Source: Stenopsyche tienmushanensis (lineage: Eukaryota > Arthropoda > Insecta > Trichoptera > Stenopsychidae). From it: a stretch of 64,000 bases of DNA. Within the stretch, counting starts at the first letter, position 1. Each line of letters starts with the position of its first letter. The stretch lies in contig WACJ01000358.1 in assembly GCA_008973525.1 (NCBI GenBank), positions 186,001 to 250,000 on the forward strand. Reading direction: 5' to 3'. The position numbers and the translations under genes were made by a program. Positions 32,293 through 44,710 of the stretch are shown one piece after another. The notes under the pieces are model-generated. The model did not search any database. It was not told the origin of the DNA and saw only the letters and a program-made list of their open reading frames with translations.

Positions 32293-33235
32293 TTTGACGA
32301 CAAAGACAAGAAGATTGAAAAGTGATTTTTGATAGAGAGAATATTATTTGATAAATATTTCTACCATATAGGAATCAACCCTCCAATTTACATACAAATT
32401 ATCGTCTTGATTTACACGATATCAAATTATATGAAGCTAAAAGGAACCAATTTACTATGTAAATCAAAGAATAGACATACTTTTTAACTCAAAAATTATC
32501 ACATTTAATAATTTCCATATAAATTACTATTTAAAAACACTGTTAGCTTATGGCGAAATTCTGCTTAATTTACATATAATTATGATAAAATCCTACCACA
32601 AACATGCTTTGAATTTATTTTAAAATATTTCATATTTGAATAAAGCATAAGCATATTAATATTCCCATCAATGGAAATATAATTAAATATAATCGGAAGG
32701 ATCGATTAGTCGGGAGACGGAAGTAAATGAAAATATCCCATAAAGCCATAAATGGGATCGTCGGCTGTATGGATTCGGAGCAAAATGGAAATTTATGAAG
32801 CTTATACTTCACTCAATTTATTTTCGATACGCTTAATAATTATAATTTTGAATCGAAATTTGTAAGTTTTCCATTAATAACAATCACTTTGGAAGCGAAT
32901 ATTTTATCAAATTTCCTTCAATAATTAGTATCAAGTAATATATGATTTCAAAAAGTACCACAAAACACTTGTATCGAAAGTCTCATGTTTCAAAAATTGA
33001 TGAGGAACATTTCGATTAAGCTCGATTTAAAATTGCCAATTTTTTGATATCTTATAGCTAAGTAATTAAATATTTTGACGATTGATATACCAGTTTTAAA
33101 TTTAAGTCAACTAAGTAATCGTGTAAAAATATTTTACCAAAAAAATCTAATATTTTGAGGACTAACTATTAATCATGTACTTTAAAAGGAATTTTAATCA
33201 TTTATATTCTTCTTTCTTCTACAAAATATATTTAA
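32293..33235. other. beat intron 3, plain part
   Basis: AT-rich, with no exon, RNA gene or mobile element recognised. Confidence 0.5.
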
Positions 33236-33757
33236 CCCCTACGGGAGTACTGACGGAGACCCTGCGTCCCCCCCTCCACTATTCAGGAAGAACATTCTTG
33301 TACATTGAAGCTCGGAGACAGACAGAGACGAAGAGAACTTAGCTCAGTTCGGGAGACTGAGACGGAGAGCTTCCCTGCATGCATCGCACGATTGTATAGA
33401 TCGTTGGCCCAAATTTATCGACTAATAATGATTTCAATTTCAAGTGTGTTATTTGCTTATGCAAAGATGTGACCGAATATTTTGTGCTCTCGACAGTGCG
33501 TATTTATTCGTCGCTGCTTGTTGAATGAATCTTTATCCAATTATCATTTCCTTCTAAAGCAGGAGCAAATTATTTGAGTTTTTGTGTATTGTTTATGTAA
33601 AGAAATGGCACGTTCTTGTATGCTATCAACAGTGTTTATTTACAATTGACTCTACCTCGAATTGAAGTCTTACGCTTATAGGAGCTGACAGAAAGTAATC
33701 GGTGTAAGATAGTTATGGCATCTTCATCGATTTTAAATTTGCTTACTCGTCAAAAGG
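33236..33757. mobile_element. piggyBac-type MITE, TTAA on both sides
   Basis: TTAA (33,232-33,235) precedes CCCCTACGGGAGTACTGACG, and the right end (inverted CCTTTTGACGAGTAAGC) is followed by TTAA (33,758-33,761). Internal blocks (GAGACAGACAGAGACG, GATTGTATAGATCG, GACCGAATATTTTGTGCT, ATCAACAGTGTTTATTTAC) match the relic at 23.2-24.0 kb and the copy at 52.6 kb. Two similar sub-blocks (CGACAGTG and CAACAGTG versions) suggest an internal duplication. It has no coding, and lies in beat intron 3. Confidence 0.8.
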
Positions 33758-33761
33758 TTAA

Positions 33762-34451
33762 TAATACAAGCATTGTGGAAAAATACTGCTCTATAAAAAT
33801 ATTCATTGTATTCATTGAGGCTTTAAGAACAACAGATAAATTAATATGAGATTAATGAAACGTAAATGTGGTATTTTAAGGATGACTTTCGACCGCCTAA
33901 TCGTATTTAAATCATAAACCATTCTATTTAAAAGTGTCACAGTACATTTTAACCGTAAAATTGTATTTGAAACCAGATGTATGATAACATCCCCCTGTGA
34001 AATCATTTTAATAAGTGGCAAGTAGATATCGTGTCGAGACGTTTAGTGTAAAGTTAAAGGATTTTATCGCGAATGTCTCGCTTTGCGAGAAATTGCGGTA
34101 ACATTAAGACATTTCTAAATATTTCGAACAAGTCTCATCTCATAATTAAACTTAAATATGACAGTCACAATCCGAGTTCTGAACTGAACAACAACCTCAT
34201 AGATAACTTTCAAGTGTCTCTTATAACTTATTTCATGATATTCATGACCTAAAATTCATGAAGAAAACTCACACCAAACTTGTCAAATTAGTATGCTAAT
34301 AATACAAATAACGACTACTGAGGAATACGCCACCGGAGCGATAAATTATGACCCAGCCAAATCTTCCCGACGCTTAGGCGAATCTATCATTTAAGAATAA
34401 ATTTTCCAGCGTAAGAATTCTTGCAAAATATAAATTGATTTCTCTACTCAC
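33762..34451. other. beat intron 3, proximal part
   Basis: No features are recognised beyond the GTGAGT splice donor of exon 3 at its right edge. Confidence 0.5.
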
Positions 34452-34587
34452 CGACTACTTCCATGTGTGCTGAGACTACAGCAGTTGAAAATTTCGGTGC
34501 GTCAGCAGAAACTTCGCAGCTGAAGTTGCCCGATAAGGCAAAGCCAACCTTTTGCAGCATCACTTGAGAAGAATTGGATTGTGATAA
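34452..34587 (-). CDS. beat-like exon 3: end of Ig 1
   Basis: The acceptor ATATTTTTTTGCAG precedes 34,587 and the donor GTCG|GTGAGT follows at 34,452. It encodes residues 88-132 plus one base: LSQSNSSQVMLQKVGFALSG, NFSCEVSADAPKFSTAVVSA, HMEVV. This is the strand E-F-G part of the first Ig domain. Cys111 (NFSCEVS) pairs with Cys44 of exon 2, and G-N-F-S-C-E-V-S-A/G-D/E-A-P-x-F is a signature of the beat family. Sequons are NSS and NFS. Entry phase 0 and exit phase 1 agree with exons 2 and 4. Confidence 0.93.
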
Positions 34588-35269
34588 CTGCAAAAAAATA
34601 TATTAAATCAAATCCCACGATAAAAACTCATTTCTGCGCACAAAGAATAATTCTCATATAATAAAACACTTTCATTTAATTCGACAATTTCCGCCGAGAA
34701 ATTTTCCTACGCATATACTTTTAGTATATTTTAACGCTCGCACCAAGTGTGTGCTTAAAGAAATAGAGTGTGCAATATGTTTGATATACGGCCATATCAA
34801 CATATTATGTATCGTTTACATGGAAGAAACAAGAACACTTTTGGAGGCTTTTGCGGAATAATTTTCGCATTTCGCCATGTCATCGTAGACTACATACTCG
34901 TATTTAAAGTCATTTCGCCTTCAAAGCAATCCCCCGTTCGGCATCAAATATGTTAAATAATCGCTTGGCATTATACCGAATATTAATAAGCCGGCTTACA
35001 TCCCTCAGAAGACGCCGATTGATATTAATATTTTCCGTAATCTACATTTATAATATGGCTTAAAATGTTTATCTCGTGTAATAATCTTGAGGGCGTTTTT
35101 CAATTTATGTAAAGTGGCCCGACTTGGCCAGCGTTTAACGATAATTTTATTCCTAAACGTGTCCATTTATTATTTGCAATAAACATTTGCGTGATCATCG
35201 ATATATCGAGATGTATTGGATTTATTTATACTCCACTCAAACTTAAAAATAATCTAGCAAAAGCAAAAA

Positions 35270-35520
35270 CTTTGTGTTTCGTAGGCGATTTACCATCCCC
35301 ACGTAGTAGCGCTGTTAATCTGAGCAGATTAACAGCGACATCTTCCGTCTCTCTTCAGGTGCAATGTGCTATTTTAACAGCGCCATCTGTTGTGGCCCTG
35401 CGGAGACATTGCACCTGCATACCGACCGATCGCTTCTTGCGCGTGCACCGTTGCCGGTTGGGTAGTGACGCGCAGGAGGCGGGAGTCGGGAGAGTCGTCA
35501 GTTAGCCACACAACTATTAA
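35270..35520. repeat. GC-rich patch with two perfect inverted repeats
   Basis: In an AT-rich intron this 250-bp patch stands out. Arms CGCTGTTAATCTG (35,310-35,322) and its exact inverse (35,325-35,337) are 2 bp apart, and CAGGTGCAATGT (35,356-35,367) is exactly inverted at 35,406-35,417 with a 38-bp spacer. TTAACAGCGACATCT and TTAACAGCGCCATCT are near-identical direct repeats. A plus-strand frame of 104 codons (35,191-35,505) runs through it, but its sequence is not recognisable. The region beyond (TGCTGCCAACTCTCAGTCT, about 35,550) is shared with 10.24 kb. It is probably the end of an unidentified transposon or a structured regulatory element. Confidence 0.5.
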
Positions 35521-35947
35521 ATGATCCACATATGTTAGATCAATTTATGCTGCCAACTCTCAGTCTATAAGGACTTAGTAACAAATTGTAATCAAACGAT
35601 TCGACTTTCAATTAATATGATGGTTGGGTTAGAATTTCAAAGCCAAGCTAACCATTTTAAATTTTGTTACAAGAACAGAAGCCTAGTTTGATCTTGTTGA
35701 TGATTTATTTGTGTAATTGAGTGTAATCTATCATTTTTATGAGCTCTTGTTTCATTTGCTCTAACTTTGATTAACATCAAACAATTTAAAATTAATTCAT
35801 CCTATGATATCCCAACATTCACCGAAAAAACTAATTAGGGGTAGAAATAGATTTCAGCCTTAAAAAAAGTCACAGCACACATCCACAGATTATTTTTCAA
35901 TGTTTTATTGCGATTAAAAACAATTCATATGAAACCCAAATTTCTAA

Positions 35948-36323
35948 TCTAATACTTAAAAATGTATTGGATTTTGTTTGTTCGAAATGTGCTGCTTTAC
36001 CGTTCATCAGATTGCAATACAATTTTGTTTAATTATTGTTAAAGATTTTGCAAGTAACATAGGCATAGTTTAATATATAAAAAATAATGTTTGTTTGTCC
36101 GTATTTAATGCGCTGCCATTCCGTTCATTCGATTGCAATAAAACTTTGCCAACTTATTGTTTGCACTTTCTCAAATAATATATATATTGTACAATTTACT
36201 TACAATGGATCTTATATATAAAAATCAATGTTTGTATGTTTTTCATATTCATGATAAAATCAACAAACGATATTTTTTTAGAATTATTACTTTTGTGGCG
36301 GCAACGCGCTGGGTATCGGATAG
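35948..36323 (+). mobile_element. Complete short Helitron (376 bp)
   Basis: TC (35,948) follows A, and the 3' end ATAG (mutated CTAG, 36,320-36,323) precedes T. The 3' GC-rich run GGCAACGCGCTGGGTATCGG matches other copies. There are two internal units with GCTTTACCGTTCATCAGATT and GCCATTCCGTTCATTCGATT. It lies in beat intron 2, antisense to the gene. Non-autonomous. Confidence 0.8.
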
Positions 36324-37294
36324 TATATTCATATAATATTTAATGTTAAAGTGCTTATGGACTATTAACCATATATGTTATGATAAAGCTTACTTATCAA
36401 GTCTCCGATTGCTTAATGTAGATCTGATTGCATTAATGACGTGACTTGATTGCACTAATCACTGAATCCAATTAATGGGACAATTCCATATTAAAATCAT
36501 CCGTGGCGTTCTTTCTTAATTTATTTATTTCATCGCTTTACTTGGAAAAGTAAATTAAATTTTATCACATTGCAAAAAAAATATTTTAGTAATTTTATTT
36601 TATCTATGTAAATGTGTTATTAGATTTCACACAGAACAGATAAACAGACAGACTGACAAACGAATATTAATAGACCTATTTTTATTATATATCCTGTAAA
36701 TCTGAATAAAGTGTAATTAATATTTTTACAGTATAGATAAAGCAACGTTCAGATTACAATTAGTATAGATATGCGCCAATTTCACAATGTCGATATCAAT
36801 TACCATTCATTCATGAAAATGTATGTTCGACCAATATCCGAATTATTTCACTAATTATATTGTTTTTCAATCAACAAAATGGACTCGGCAATGAAACCAT
36901 AATCTAGTTAAATTTCGTTCAAATTAATATCAATGAATGATAACCAAAATTTTTGAACGATACTTCGTACGAAAATATTCAAATAAGGATATTCGCTAGA
37001 ATACAATGTTTTTTGGAGTGTGTTGTTACAGAAAAATTCGGAGATTTTCTCATCTAAGGGAAGCATTGTAAGCTGAGGATCCTCAGACGCAACTATGTCA
37101 AATATACAATACAATCCTCTCGGAGGAGAGACATTCTCAGTAACACTGATGCTTCTTGTTTAATTTGAATGTATTTTTAGTATAATAATGTCACATTTAT
37201 TTATATTGAATAATTCATTCACAACTTTTTTTCAATCATATGAGCCTTCGTATATTGTTCAAGAAATTATTACTTAAGTTAAATGTATACTCAC

Positions 37295-37503
37295 ATCAAC
37301 GTTGATTCCTGAAAAAGGAAATATTTTTTCACTGGGTCTTTCAGCTGGTGAATATCTGTAGAATTCGTGTCGACCTCTATACCACTTGACACAGTAAAGT
37401 GGAGCACCTTGCAGCTCATACAAGCACTGCAGTGCTGCACGACCACCACGTTGTACGGCAGGAGGTAATATGCGCAATTCAGAAACGCGCAAACAGCACA
37501 TAT
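37295..37503 (-). CDS. beat-like exon 2: N-terminus and most of Ig 1
   Basis: The acceptor TTTTTTTGTAG precedes 37,503 and GAT|GTGAGT follows 37,295. With the last base of exon 1 it encodes residues 18-87: DMCCLRVSELRILPPAVQRG, GRAALQCLYELQGAPLYCVK, WYRGRHEFYRYSPAERPSEK, IFPFSGINVD. L-Y-x-V-K-W-Y-x-G-x-x-E-F-Y-R-Y-x-P and K-x-F-P-x-x-G-I-x-V-D are hallmark beat motifs; Cys44 and Trp58 form the Ig core. Cys55 (LYCVKW, where Ser is usual as far as I recall) and Cys20-Cys21 are extra cysteines. The exon exits in phase 0. Confidence 0.95.
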
Positions 37504-37626
37504 CTACAAAAAAAAGAAAAAATATATTGAAAAATATGTTTAAAATACTATTTTTAATCATTTATTAATATATAGCTTTTCAGCAGCATACTTGCTGCTG
37601 AAAAGCATACTTGCTGCTCGATAAAA

Positions 37627-37930
37627 TTCCAGATTTCCCGGCAAATTATTTATTTCCGTCGCTGCAGATGAATACTTATATACTACAATACTTTGATGTG
37701 GTTCGTAATTATATTACGGAGGAATACAAAAATTTTGAAGTCCGTATCTATTATATTTCATATCGATATTCCCATTATTGGAGTCGAGGTGTAGTAAATA
37801 CATCACCGGTAGGAAAAGGTTAATATAACAATTAAAAAAACATATATGTATACATATATTTAACAGTTTATAATGCCTCTAGGCGTCGCCTAAGCTCGCC
37901 AATTAGAAGTTACGCCACTGTTTCCAAGAT
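37627..37930 (-). mobile_element. hAT/MITE repeat fragment close to beat exon 2
   Basis: This is the reverse complement of the 20.06-20.36 kb repeat and parallel to 49.5-49.82 kb: GATTTCCCGGCAAATTATTT, GCAGATGAATACTTATATAC, ATACATCACCGGTAGG and GTTACGCCACTG are shared in order. It lacks the transposase tail. On the minus strand it lies just upstream of exon 2, with its near edge about 124 bp from the acceptor, preceded by a CTTGCTGCT duplication (37,590-37,620). Confidence 0.7.
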
Positions 37931-37984
37931 GACTGTTGACTCGCCTATATTTACAGATTTATCTAACGTAATAAACTCCTATTA

Positions 37985-38230
37985 CATACTGTGCGGGTAT
38001 TGATGACTCAAATGAACCGATTTTAAGTCTATTGTTTATGTGAAGAAATGAAGTGGTCTTGTGTGCTATCAACAGTATTTGTTTACCATTAAGTCTGGCT
38101 CGAATTAAAGATTGCTTTACGTTGATAGGACATGACAGACCATAATCGATCGAAGTCTACGAAATAGGTGTGTGTAGTACTCATTTCAAAACGACGAGCG
38201 ATTATCCGGCTAAAATCATGACCTGAATAG
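37985..38230. mobile_element. piggyBac-type MITE fragment
   Basis: Blocks GTGTGCTATCAACAGTATTT, CTGGCTCGAATTAAAG and ACGTTGATAGGACATGACAG correspond to 33,600-33,720 in the TTAA-flanked copy. Both ends are eroded and no TTAA flank is found. Confidence 0.55.
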
Positions 38231-38645
38231 TTTCATATGGCTAGTCGCTGATCTAAATTACTGGCGATTTCTATTTTTTTTCGATTTGCACATTTATGCA
38301 ACGAATGAAAAACGATATGAAAAATTATCATAACAGCTCATTAATATTTATTTAAATTTAATATTCATTTTTGCACATATTTTCACAAAATGCAATAAAA
38401 TTAACATTACAAAAAAAGGTTTTTTTAAGATAAAATTGCACCTTTTAAAAGAAAAATACATTTTTAGATTTGTTCAGAGCAATATAATTTTGATTGTTTT
38501 TTCACTTTACATATTCTTGATTCCATAAAAATATATTTACTATCAAAACACTTTTAAAAGCAGTAGATCTGATATATAAAAAAGTAGGCATGTTGAATAC
38601 TATCAATATCAAGCCTTAAAAGAGGTCGAAATGGCCAAAAGGTTT

Positions 38646-38684
38646 ATATGTCCAACCGGTCCGCCTTTCGGACCGCTGACATAT
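38646..38684. repeat. Compact two-step hairpin
   Basis: Inner arms CGGTCCG (38,657-38,663) and CGGACCG (38,669-38,675) have a 5-base loop. Outer arms ATATGTC (38,646-38,652) and GACATAT (38,678-38,684) flank them. Together they form a 39-bp imperfect palindrome in beat intron 1. The function is unknown; it could be a transposon remnant. Confidence 0.6.
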
Positions 38685-40734
38685 TGAATGAGCGCCTCGC
38701 GATCGGATGCCATGCCTGAACATATCAACAAAACGATTACGAATTCTCATTACAAAGCGAAGTTGTCCGAAGAAGACTGATCGAGTGGGTTGTTTAAATT
38801 TTACAATCGGTCTGAAATATTTTTGTGTTTATTTTATTACGGGCTTATATCGATCTGTTTTGCCACCTCCTTGTTATAGCCGAAACAATATCAATATAGA
38901 TTTTTACGATCGTATTTGATATGGTGGTTTTAATTTAAGCAAATTAAGTTTGTTTAATATCATAATTCATATCACTATTTAGTTTAAATTCAGTAAAATT
39001 TAATTAGTAAGAGTCCAAAATCAAACCAACTATTTCAATGCTTAAAACAGCCAAGTGATACAACTTGAACCGGATCTAAGCTAAAAATTATTATTTGTTC
39101 TTGGTCGCTGTTCTATGACTATGATTCATGAATAGCTTTCATAGAATCTTGTATCATCCAAATACGACAAATAATATGGCATTCAGACATAAATTAAATG
39201 GAAGAAGAGACAGTTTAACAATGATATTTATCATTATTACAAGATCACGCTCGACTCTAAATTGTTAATTTCTGTACAAATTTATTTTGGTCATAGTCGA
39301 CGAATTTAAATATTTATTATGATTTATTTCAATTCAATTTCTAGCTAAAATTATTTCTGATTAATCTGAAACAAATCCAATATTTTTCTGCCAGTTTGAG
39401 GAAATAAATCTTCTATTAAAAATTATCGTGAATAAACCAAAAGAGTTTTGTCCATCATTTCATGAACATTTTTCAATATATTCGGCATCATCAAACTTGC
39501 TAGCTTTATTTTGCTAACGGTAATAGAGCTTGGAGGCTAGGATTATTCCAAAAGCCAATGGTTGCATTTCGCGAATACAGCTTTAACTATAAACATGTTT
39601 TTGCATGCTACTAAAATAAAGCGGGATTGCAAAAAATTCACGTGAACGGCAGAAAAACCTAAAATCCAGGGACGTCATTTCGGTGCTTCGCTGTATTTTG
39701 TACACAATAATACTGTACTCCAGAACGGAGCTGAGTATTATTGTTATCCTGGATATTTGATTTAAATATTCAGAATCAGAATCAGGCTTTAAAATGTATT
39801 TCACTGCCCCCATTTTGGAATTGTGTAAATGAATTAAAAATGTATAAAGTTAGACCACATGTCGTTGCCTTAAATCGTGTAAATTTCATTAATATTGATG
39901 CTTTATGTCTAATATCAATTTTCATCGTCGACATTCTGATGGGTCGTGACTTGACAGATGCTTTGAATTATTATATAACTAGATATAATATAAGAGTCTT
40001 CTCAATTTTTCTATTAAAGGAGATAAATATTTAAATTTAGATGGAAAGCTTTTAAGATTTGCTTTACAATGTTAGCTCCACAGATGATATAGACGAGGGA
40101 AAAAAAACATTGAATCGGCTTTACATACATATTTTATTAGGTTTTATGTCGAAAGCTGAATCACATTTATGCATGGTGATATTCACTCGCGAAAAATCAT
40201 TTTCACGATCAAACAAGAAACATTCTCAAGCAATCAAAATTTATCTTAAAATGTTGAATTTCTATAACGACTTTTAATCTCTACAATTGATAAAATGTTT
40301 AATGGAATAGTGTATGTTATAAATATATAATTGAGAAATACCTAATAGTTTTTTAAATCTATTTTTAATTCAAAGTTTTCCATTCTAAAAATTTTACCAA
40401 ACACATTAGGCTTCAAACCGAATTTAAAAAAAAAATATATATAACAACATTTATTTTTTTGACAAATATTTGCTAAACAATTTATAGTATACTAATTATT
40501 TAAAAAGAAACGCTGTAGTACAGTTGCGTGATTTATTGCTTCAAGCCACGTGTAGCACAGACTGGAGTACATAAACAATGATTGTGCTAATTTGAAAACC
40601 TCCGGTGGTATACACGCTAAATTTCCTCAGTTTCATCGCAATCAGATAAATAGTATAGGAATGTATACGATACAAACAAACAACAGAGATATATAAAGGT
40701 TTTATTATAAAAATTAACAAACATTTGAACATTG
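38685..40734. other. beat intron 1, plain part
   Basis: AT-rich. Small open frames (38,707-38,919; 39,741-40,034; 40,059-40,277) have no recognisable domains and no supporting splice signals. Confidence 0.45.
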
Positions 40735-41004
40735 ATTTTTATATATAAGATCTACTGTAAGTTAATTGTACTACACTCATATTATTTGAGAAAGTGCAAA
40801 CAATAAGTTGGCAAAGTTTTATCATAATCGAATGAACGATATGGCAGCGCATAAAATACGAACAAACATTTTATTTTATTTTTGTATATTATACTATGTC
40901 TATGTTACTTGCACAGTCCTTGGCAATAAGTGGACGAAGTTTTATTGAATGGTATGGCGACGCATTTCATACGAACAAACAGTAATTAATTATTATATAT
41001 TAGA
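40735..41004 (-). mobile_element. Helitron, minus strand, 3' end missing
   Basis: The 5' end is GA (41,003-41,004; TC on the minus strand) followed by T. Two internal units are seen: CAATAAGTTGGCAAAGTTTT with ATCGAATGAACGATATGGCA, and the GTGGACGAAGTTTTATTG unit. The ATATATAAGATCTACTGTAAG stretch seen in other copies starts at about 40,740. The GC-rich 3' end is not found; the sequence to the left (40,620-40,735) is a degenerate copy of the same body. Confidence 0.65.
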
Positions 41005-42624
41005 TTTGACAAATCTATCAAACATTGCATACAATTTTTTCCCATCAAGGATGAAATGCAAAAAAGGCCAATGAACCTCATAAACATACACGATGAATTT
41101 ATAACTACAAATAGAAACTAATGGTGGAGTAAATTTAAATTCAGCAATAAGTATTTGCCTAGAGTCTATGTTTATTTAGATGCCGCACGAACTGTCCTCA
41201 AACAAACAAATAACACCAGATAAAATTGTGCATTTATTTCATGAGCTTATAAGCATGAAAACATATTTAGACATAAACAACAAACTGAATCAGAAGCTGA
41301 TGAAATATATTATTTTAATATACTAAAATTGGGTAGTCTGAGGATAAATTTAGGAAATGAGCCAAAAAGCTGCGATTTATATTTATATCCATATTTATTT
41401 TTGCATATCATAATTTTTATGGTGATGTAATTTTAAAAAATCAACAATTTAACTTTAAAAAAATCTTCGAACTGTATTTTCTTTCGATTTAACGCTATAA
41501 TAGCCGGTGCCATAATATGTGTTGATAATCAAAATTTATGACATCCTTCCACCAATAGATATTGTCTGTTGATATTAGACCCTATGCCATGTTTTACACC
41601 AACGTAAACAATAAAGTAATTTTGTAATGAAATTACAAATTAAATCGATATCAATAATAGGGCTTAAAACCTATCAAAAGAGCAAGACTTAAACTCATAA
41701 TCCATTTAAAGTGTCAAATTAAAAAAGATTTTCGTATTTACACTCAATCATCTGGGTTGTTATCGTATTGTCATTATTAAATAATACCTAAACAAATCAC
41801 TTTAATACATATAATTGAAACGCTTAAAAAAAACTCCTTCTGCTTCGATTTTAATTCAACAAGAGCTTAAAAAACGCCAGTTAATTATTTAGAAAGGGGA
41901 ATAAGAAAAGTATTTTGATTAAAAAAATACTCGACCGAAAAACATTATTTTTCATTTCAACTTCCACTCTTTTCCCCAGCATTCTTCCCAAGTTTTAAAT
42001 GCAGACGCGTAAAATGAAAGAGTTTATTTTCTCATCCAGCTTAAAACCCATGTAGCTCGTAACGTAAATATTTCATACAAAGAAACAAAAAATCGACGTC
42101 GGTAATTCTACACCGTGTGAGGAACAGGCCATTGTCTTTCGTGAATTGTTTACAAATGTTTATTTTATATTTTCACTGGGTACCTCTAAACAATAAATAA
42201 CTTACCCTATATGGGGAAAAAAACTCTTTCATGTCGATAATTAGAAATCGAGCAAATAAATTCAAGGTAAGTATCGATATCAAGCTATCGAGTGAAATAA
42301 AATGAATTTGAACACAACACTCGTCATGGAAACAAATAAAGTTCTGACTTTGCACATAACAAGCTTCCTGGTTATACAACTTTATTACTAAATATTAAAA
42401 AATGATTTATTACATTAAAAAAATATTTTTAGTCTTTCAGTCTAATTGTAGAAAAAATATAACTATAATTTTCCAAAATGATTCATCCAATTTTAATCGA
42501 GACTTATTATCTTAAATGGGATCATATCTTAACCATGCGAGGAAATATGGTAATTTTGAGAAGAAAAAACATTTGTTAACGAAAATTATAAGTAAAAAGA
42601 TGAAGTTGAGTGTTGTATAATATA
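41005..42624. other. beat intron 1, plain part
   Basis: AT-rich intron with no feature that can be supported. Confidence 0.5.
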
Positions 42625-42760
42625 TAATAAAATAGGCGCGCTACGGGTCTAATGGTTACTTTATGCTAAATATAGACACATACACTCGGCGCATGTGCGT
42701 AGCATACCTAAGATGTATGCGACAGACAGATACACTACAAACGATTCTCCCATATAATTA
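42625..42760 (+). repeat. Second copy of the SINE-like repeat (uninterrupted)
   Basis: It matches 5,055-5,171 plus 9,097-9,115 (GGTCTAATGG, ATGCTAAATATAGACACATA, TAAGATGTATGCGACAGACA, ACTACAAACGATTCTCCC) without the hAT insertion, so it represents the empty-site form. The A-box-like word is GGGTCTAATGG here, one base off the consensus start. Confidence 0.45.
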
Positions 42761-44710
42761 CACATAAGAAAAAAAATTATCCTAAATATACCTCTTTTAT
42801 ATTTTTTCTCTTAAAAGTAATATTTTCCTATTATTGAATTTAATTACATTTTTCTTTAAATAACTCTCGTTTAATATGAACTAAATATTTTTCCATTTTC
42901 CTTAGTTTCCACACATTATTAAAATTGCTTGGGGCAGTACGTACAAGGAGAAAGCCAAGGAACATTAAAATATAAATAAAACAAATTGTCCGCGTACTAT
43001 AATTATGTCCTCGGAATTTCAAGGAGTCTTTAGGGTTTTCGATTCAATAAAAGAAATCTTCTCCAATACCACATCTTAAAGACGTTTAACATCCATCTTA
43101 AAAATACTCCAGGGATGACACCGCTAGATAAATATTCCATGTACTGTTTAAAACGGTAATAATGGGCCTCTATTATATACAATACATGTATCTGAAATTA
43201 ATTTAAATTACGCCTTCCAAATCAATGGTCCACAATACTGGAATTGGAATAATATAACGCATGAATGATGAGTATATTTTCCATTTTCGTTCCGTTTAAT
43301 TTCATCCAAATGCGATATTACGGTGTCAGTATATTCCACTTTGAATAATATCAATTTACACAGTGAACAAATTTGCAACCCTTCAAATATTACAATGTAT
43401 TGTGTATTTTAATATTTTCAATATTAATGAATTAATTTATATATATTAGGGTAAAAATGCAAATTTAATTTAAAAAAGAATTAATACTTTCTGTCAAAAG
43501 ATAACGCTGTGAAATTTTCTAATTAATTTAAAATACATTTGTCAATTATAATATAACGATACTTGTATATAAATAATTTATACTAAAAGCTTTATCTTTA
43601 GTAAAAAAAAATATCTGAGAGTAATATTGTCATCATGTGACGTGAAAAAAGTTTATTTCGCCGACGCAAACATGTTTCATATAAAAACACAAACTGAAAT
43701 TGAAAGCACCCCCTTATATGATTTCGTTCGGTCGATTTTACCATCGAAATCTTCCCTCCTCCAAAAACTTCATATTAAACGAAAGCTTCGTGGCCGTAAA
43801 GGACACGAAACTAAAGAAACTTTTCATAAAGAAATCACTGTATTCACTAATACAAAAATTCATGCTTCAGTTGCGCTCAAATGATTGATTGATTCAGTTA
43901 CGATACATAAGACGAAATATTATTTAGGAAATAGAAATAAAAGCAACCCCCTACCAGGAAAATTCGTTCTATGACTGAAGCACAATATTTATATTAGCTC
44001 CGGGGACCACTTCGGTTATTATTATAACATAAAAACGAAATTGGTTTACCCTTCGTGAGTAGCATTTTTCTATTAAGTTAATTGAATATAGATGAAAGCA
44101 CGCGTAAAACATTTACTATGCATTTTATTATGAAATTTTAATATTTAACGAGGGGTCGAGAAATTTTCTACATTTACCCTCGGCTCCAGTGCGTCAAGAT
44201 TACAGGGCTGATTTTATTTCACATACTAGATATATAATTTAGAGTCGCAACTATGATATTAATATATTTGCAAATTATCATTGAATAAATTGAATCCGCA
44301 TTATTAACAAACGGCATACATACATATTGATTAATAAAATAAGCCAAAAAATATATATAAAGCCAAAAATGTTTGTAAAATTAATATATATATAAAATAT
44401 GAAATGTCTGTCTGCTCTTCCAATATTGAACTATTGGAACTTGTGGCAGTGTATTTATTCAATTCCACCACTTGTAAATTGTATTTATAAGTCAATTCTG
44501 TTTGGTTTGCAATACAATATGTTTGATATACTGTGATCATATTTCAATGATATTCTAAAGTTTTTGGATACTGTTTATTTTATATAAATGTTCAAAATTG
44601 AACGAATTTATTTTATTTTTAAATGCTTCAAGTCTTTATAGCGATATTCTACTTTGATGAATTAAATCTACATAATTCAAAACGAATGTATGTTTGTAAG
44701 TTCTCCAGAT
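42761..44710. other. beat intron 1, plain part
   Basis: AT-rich. A frame at 43,627-43,884 (plus) encodes 85 residues with basic stretches (KLHIKRKLRGRKGHETKE) but no known domain; the region is of slightly higher complexity and could be conserved non-coding DNA. Confidence 0.4.

Noticed and set aside
35191..35505. 104-residue plus-strand gene
   Set aside because: The frame passes through perfect inverted repeats and has no known domain; better explained as repeat or structured DNA.
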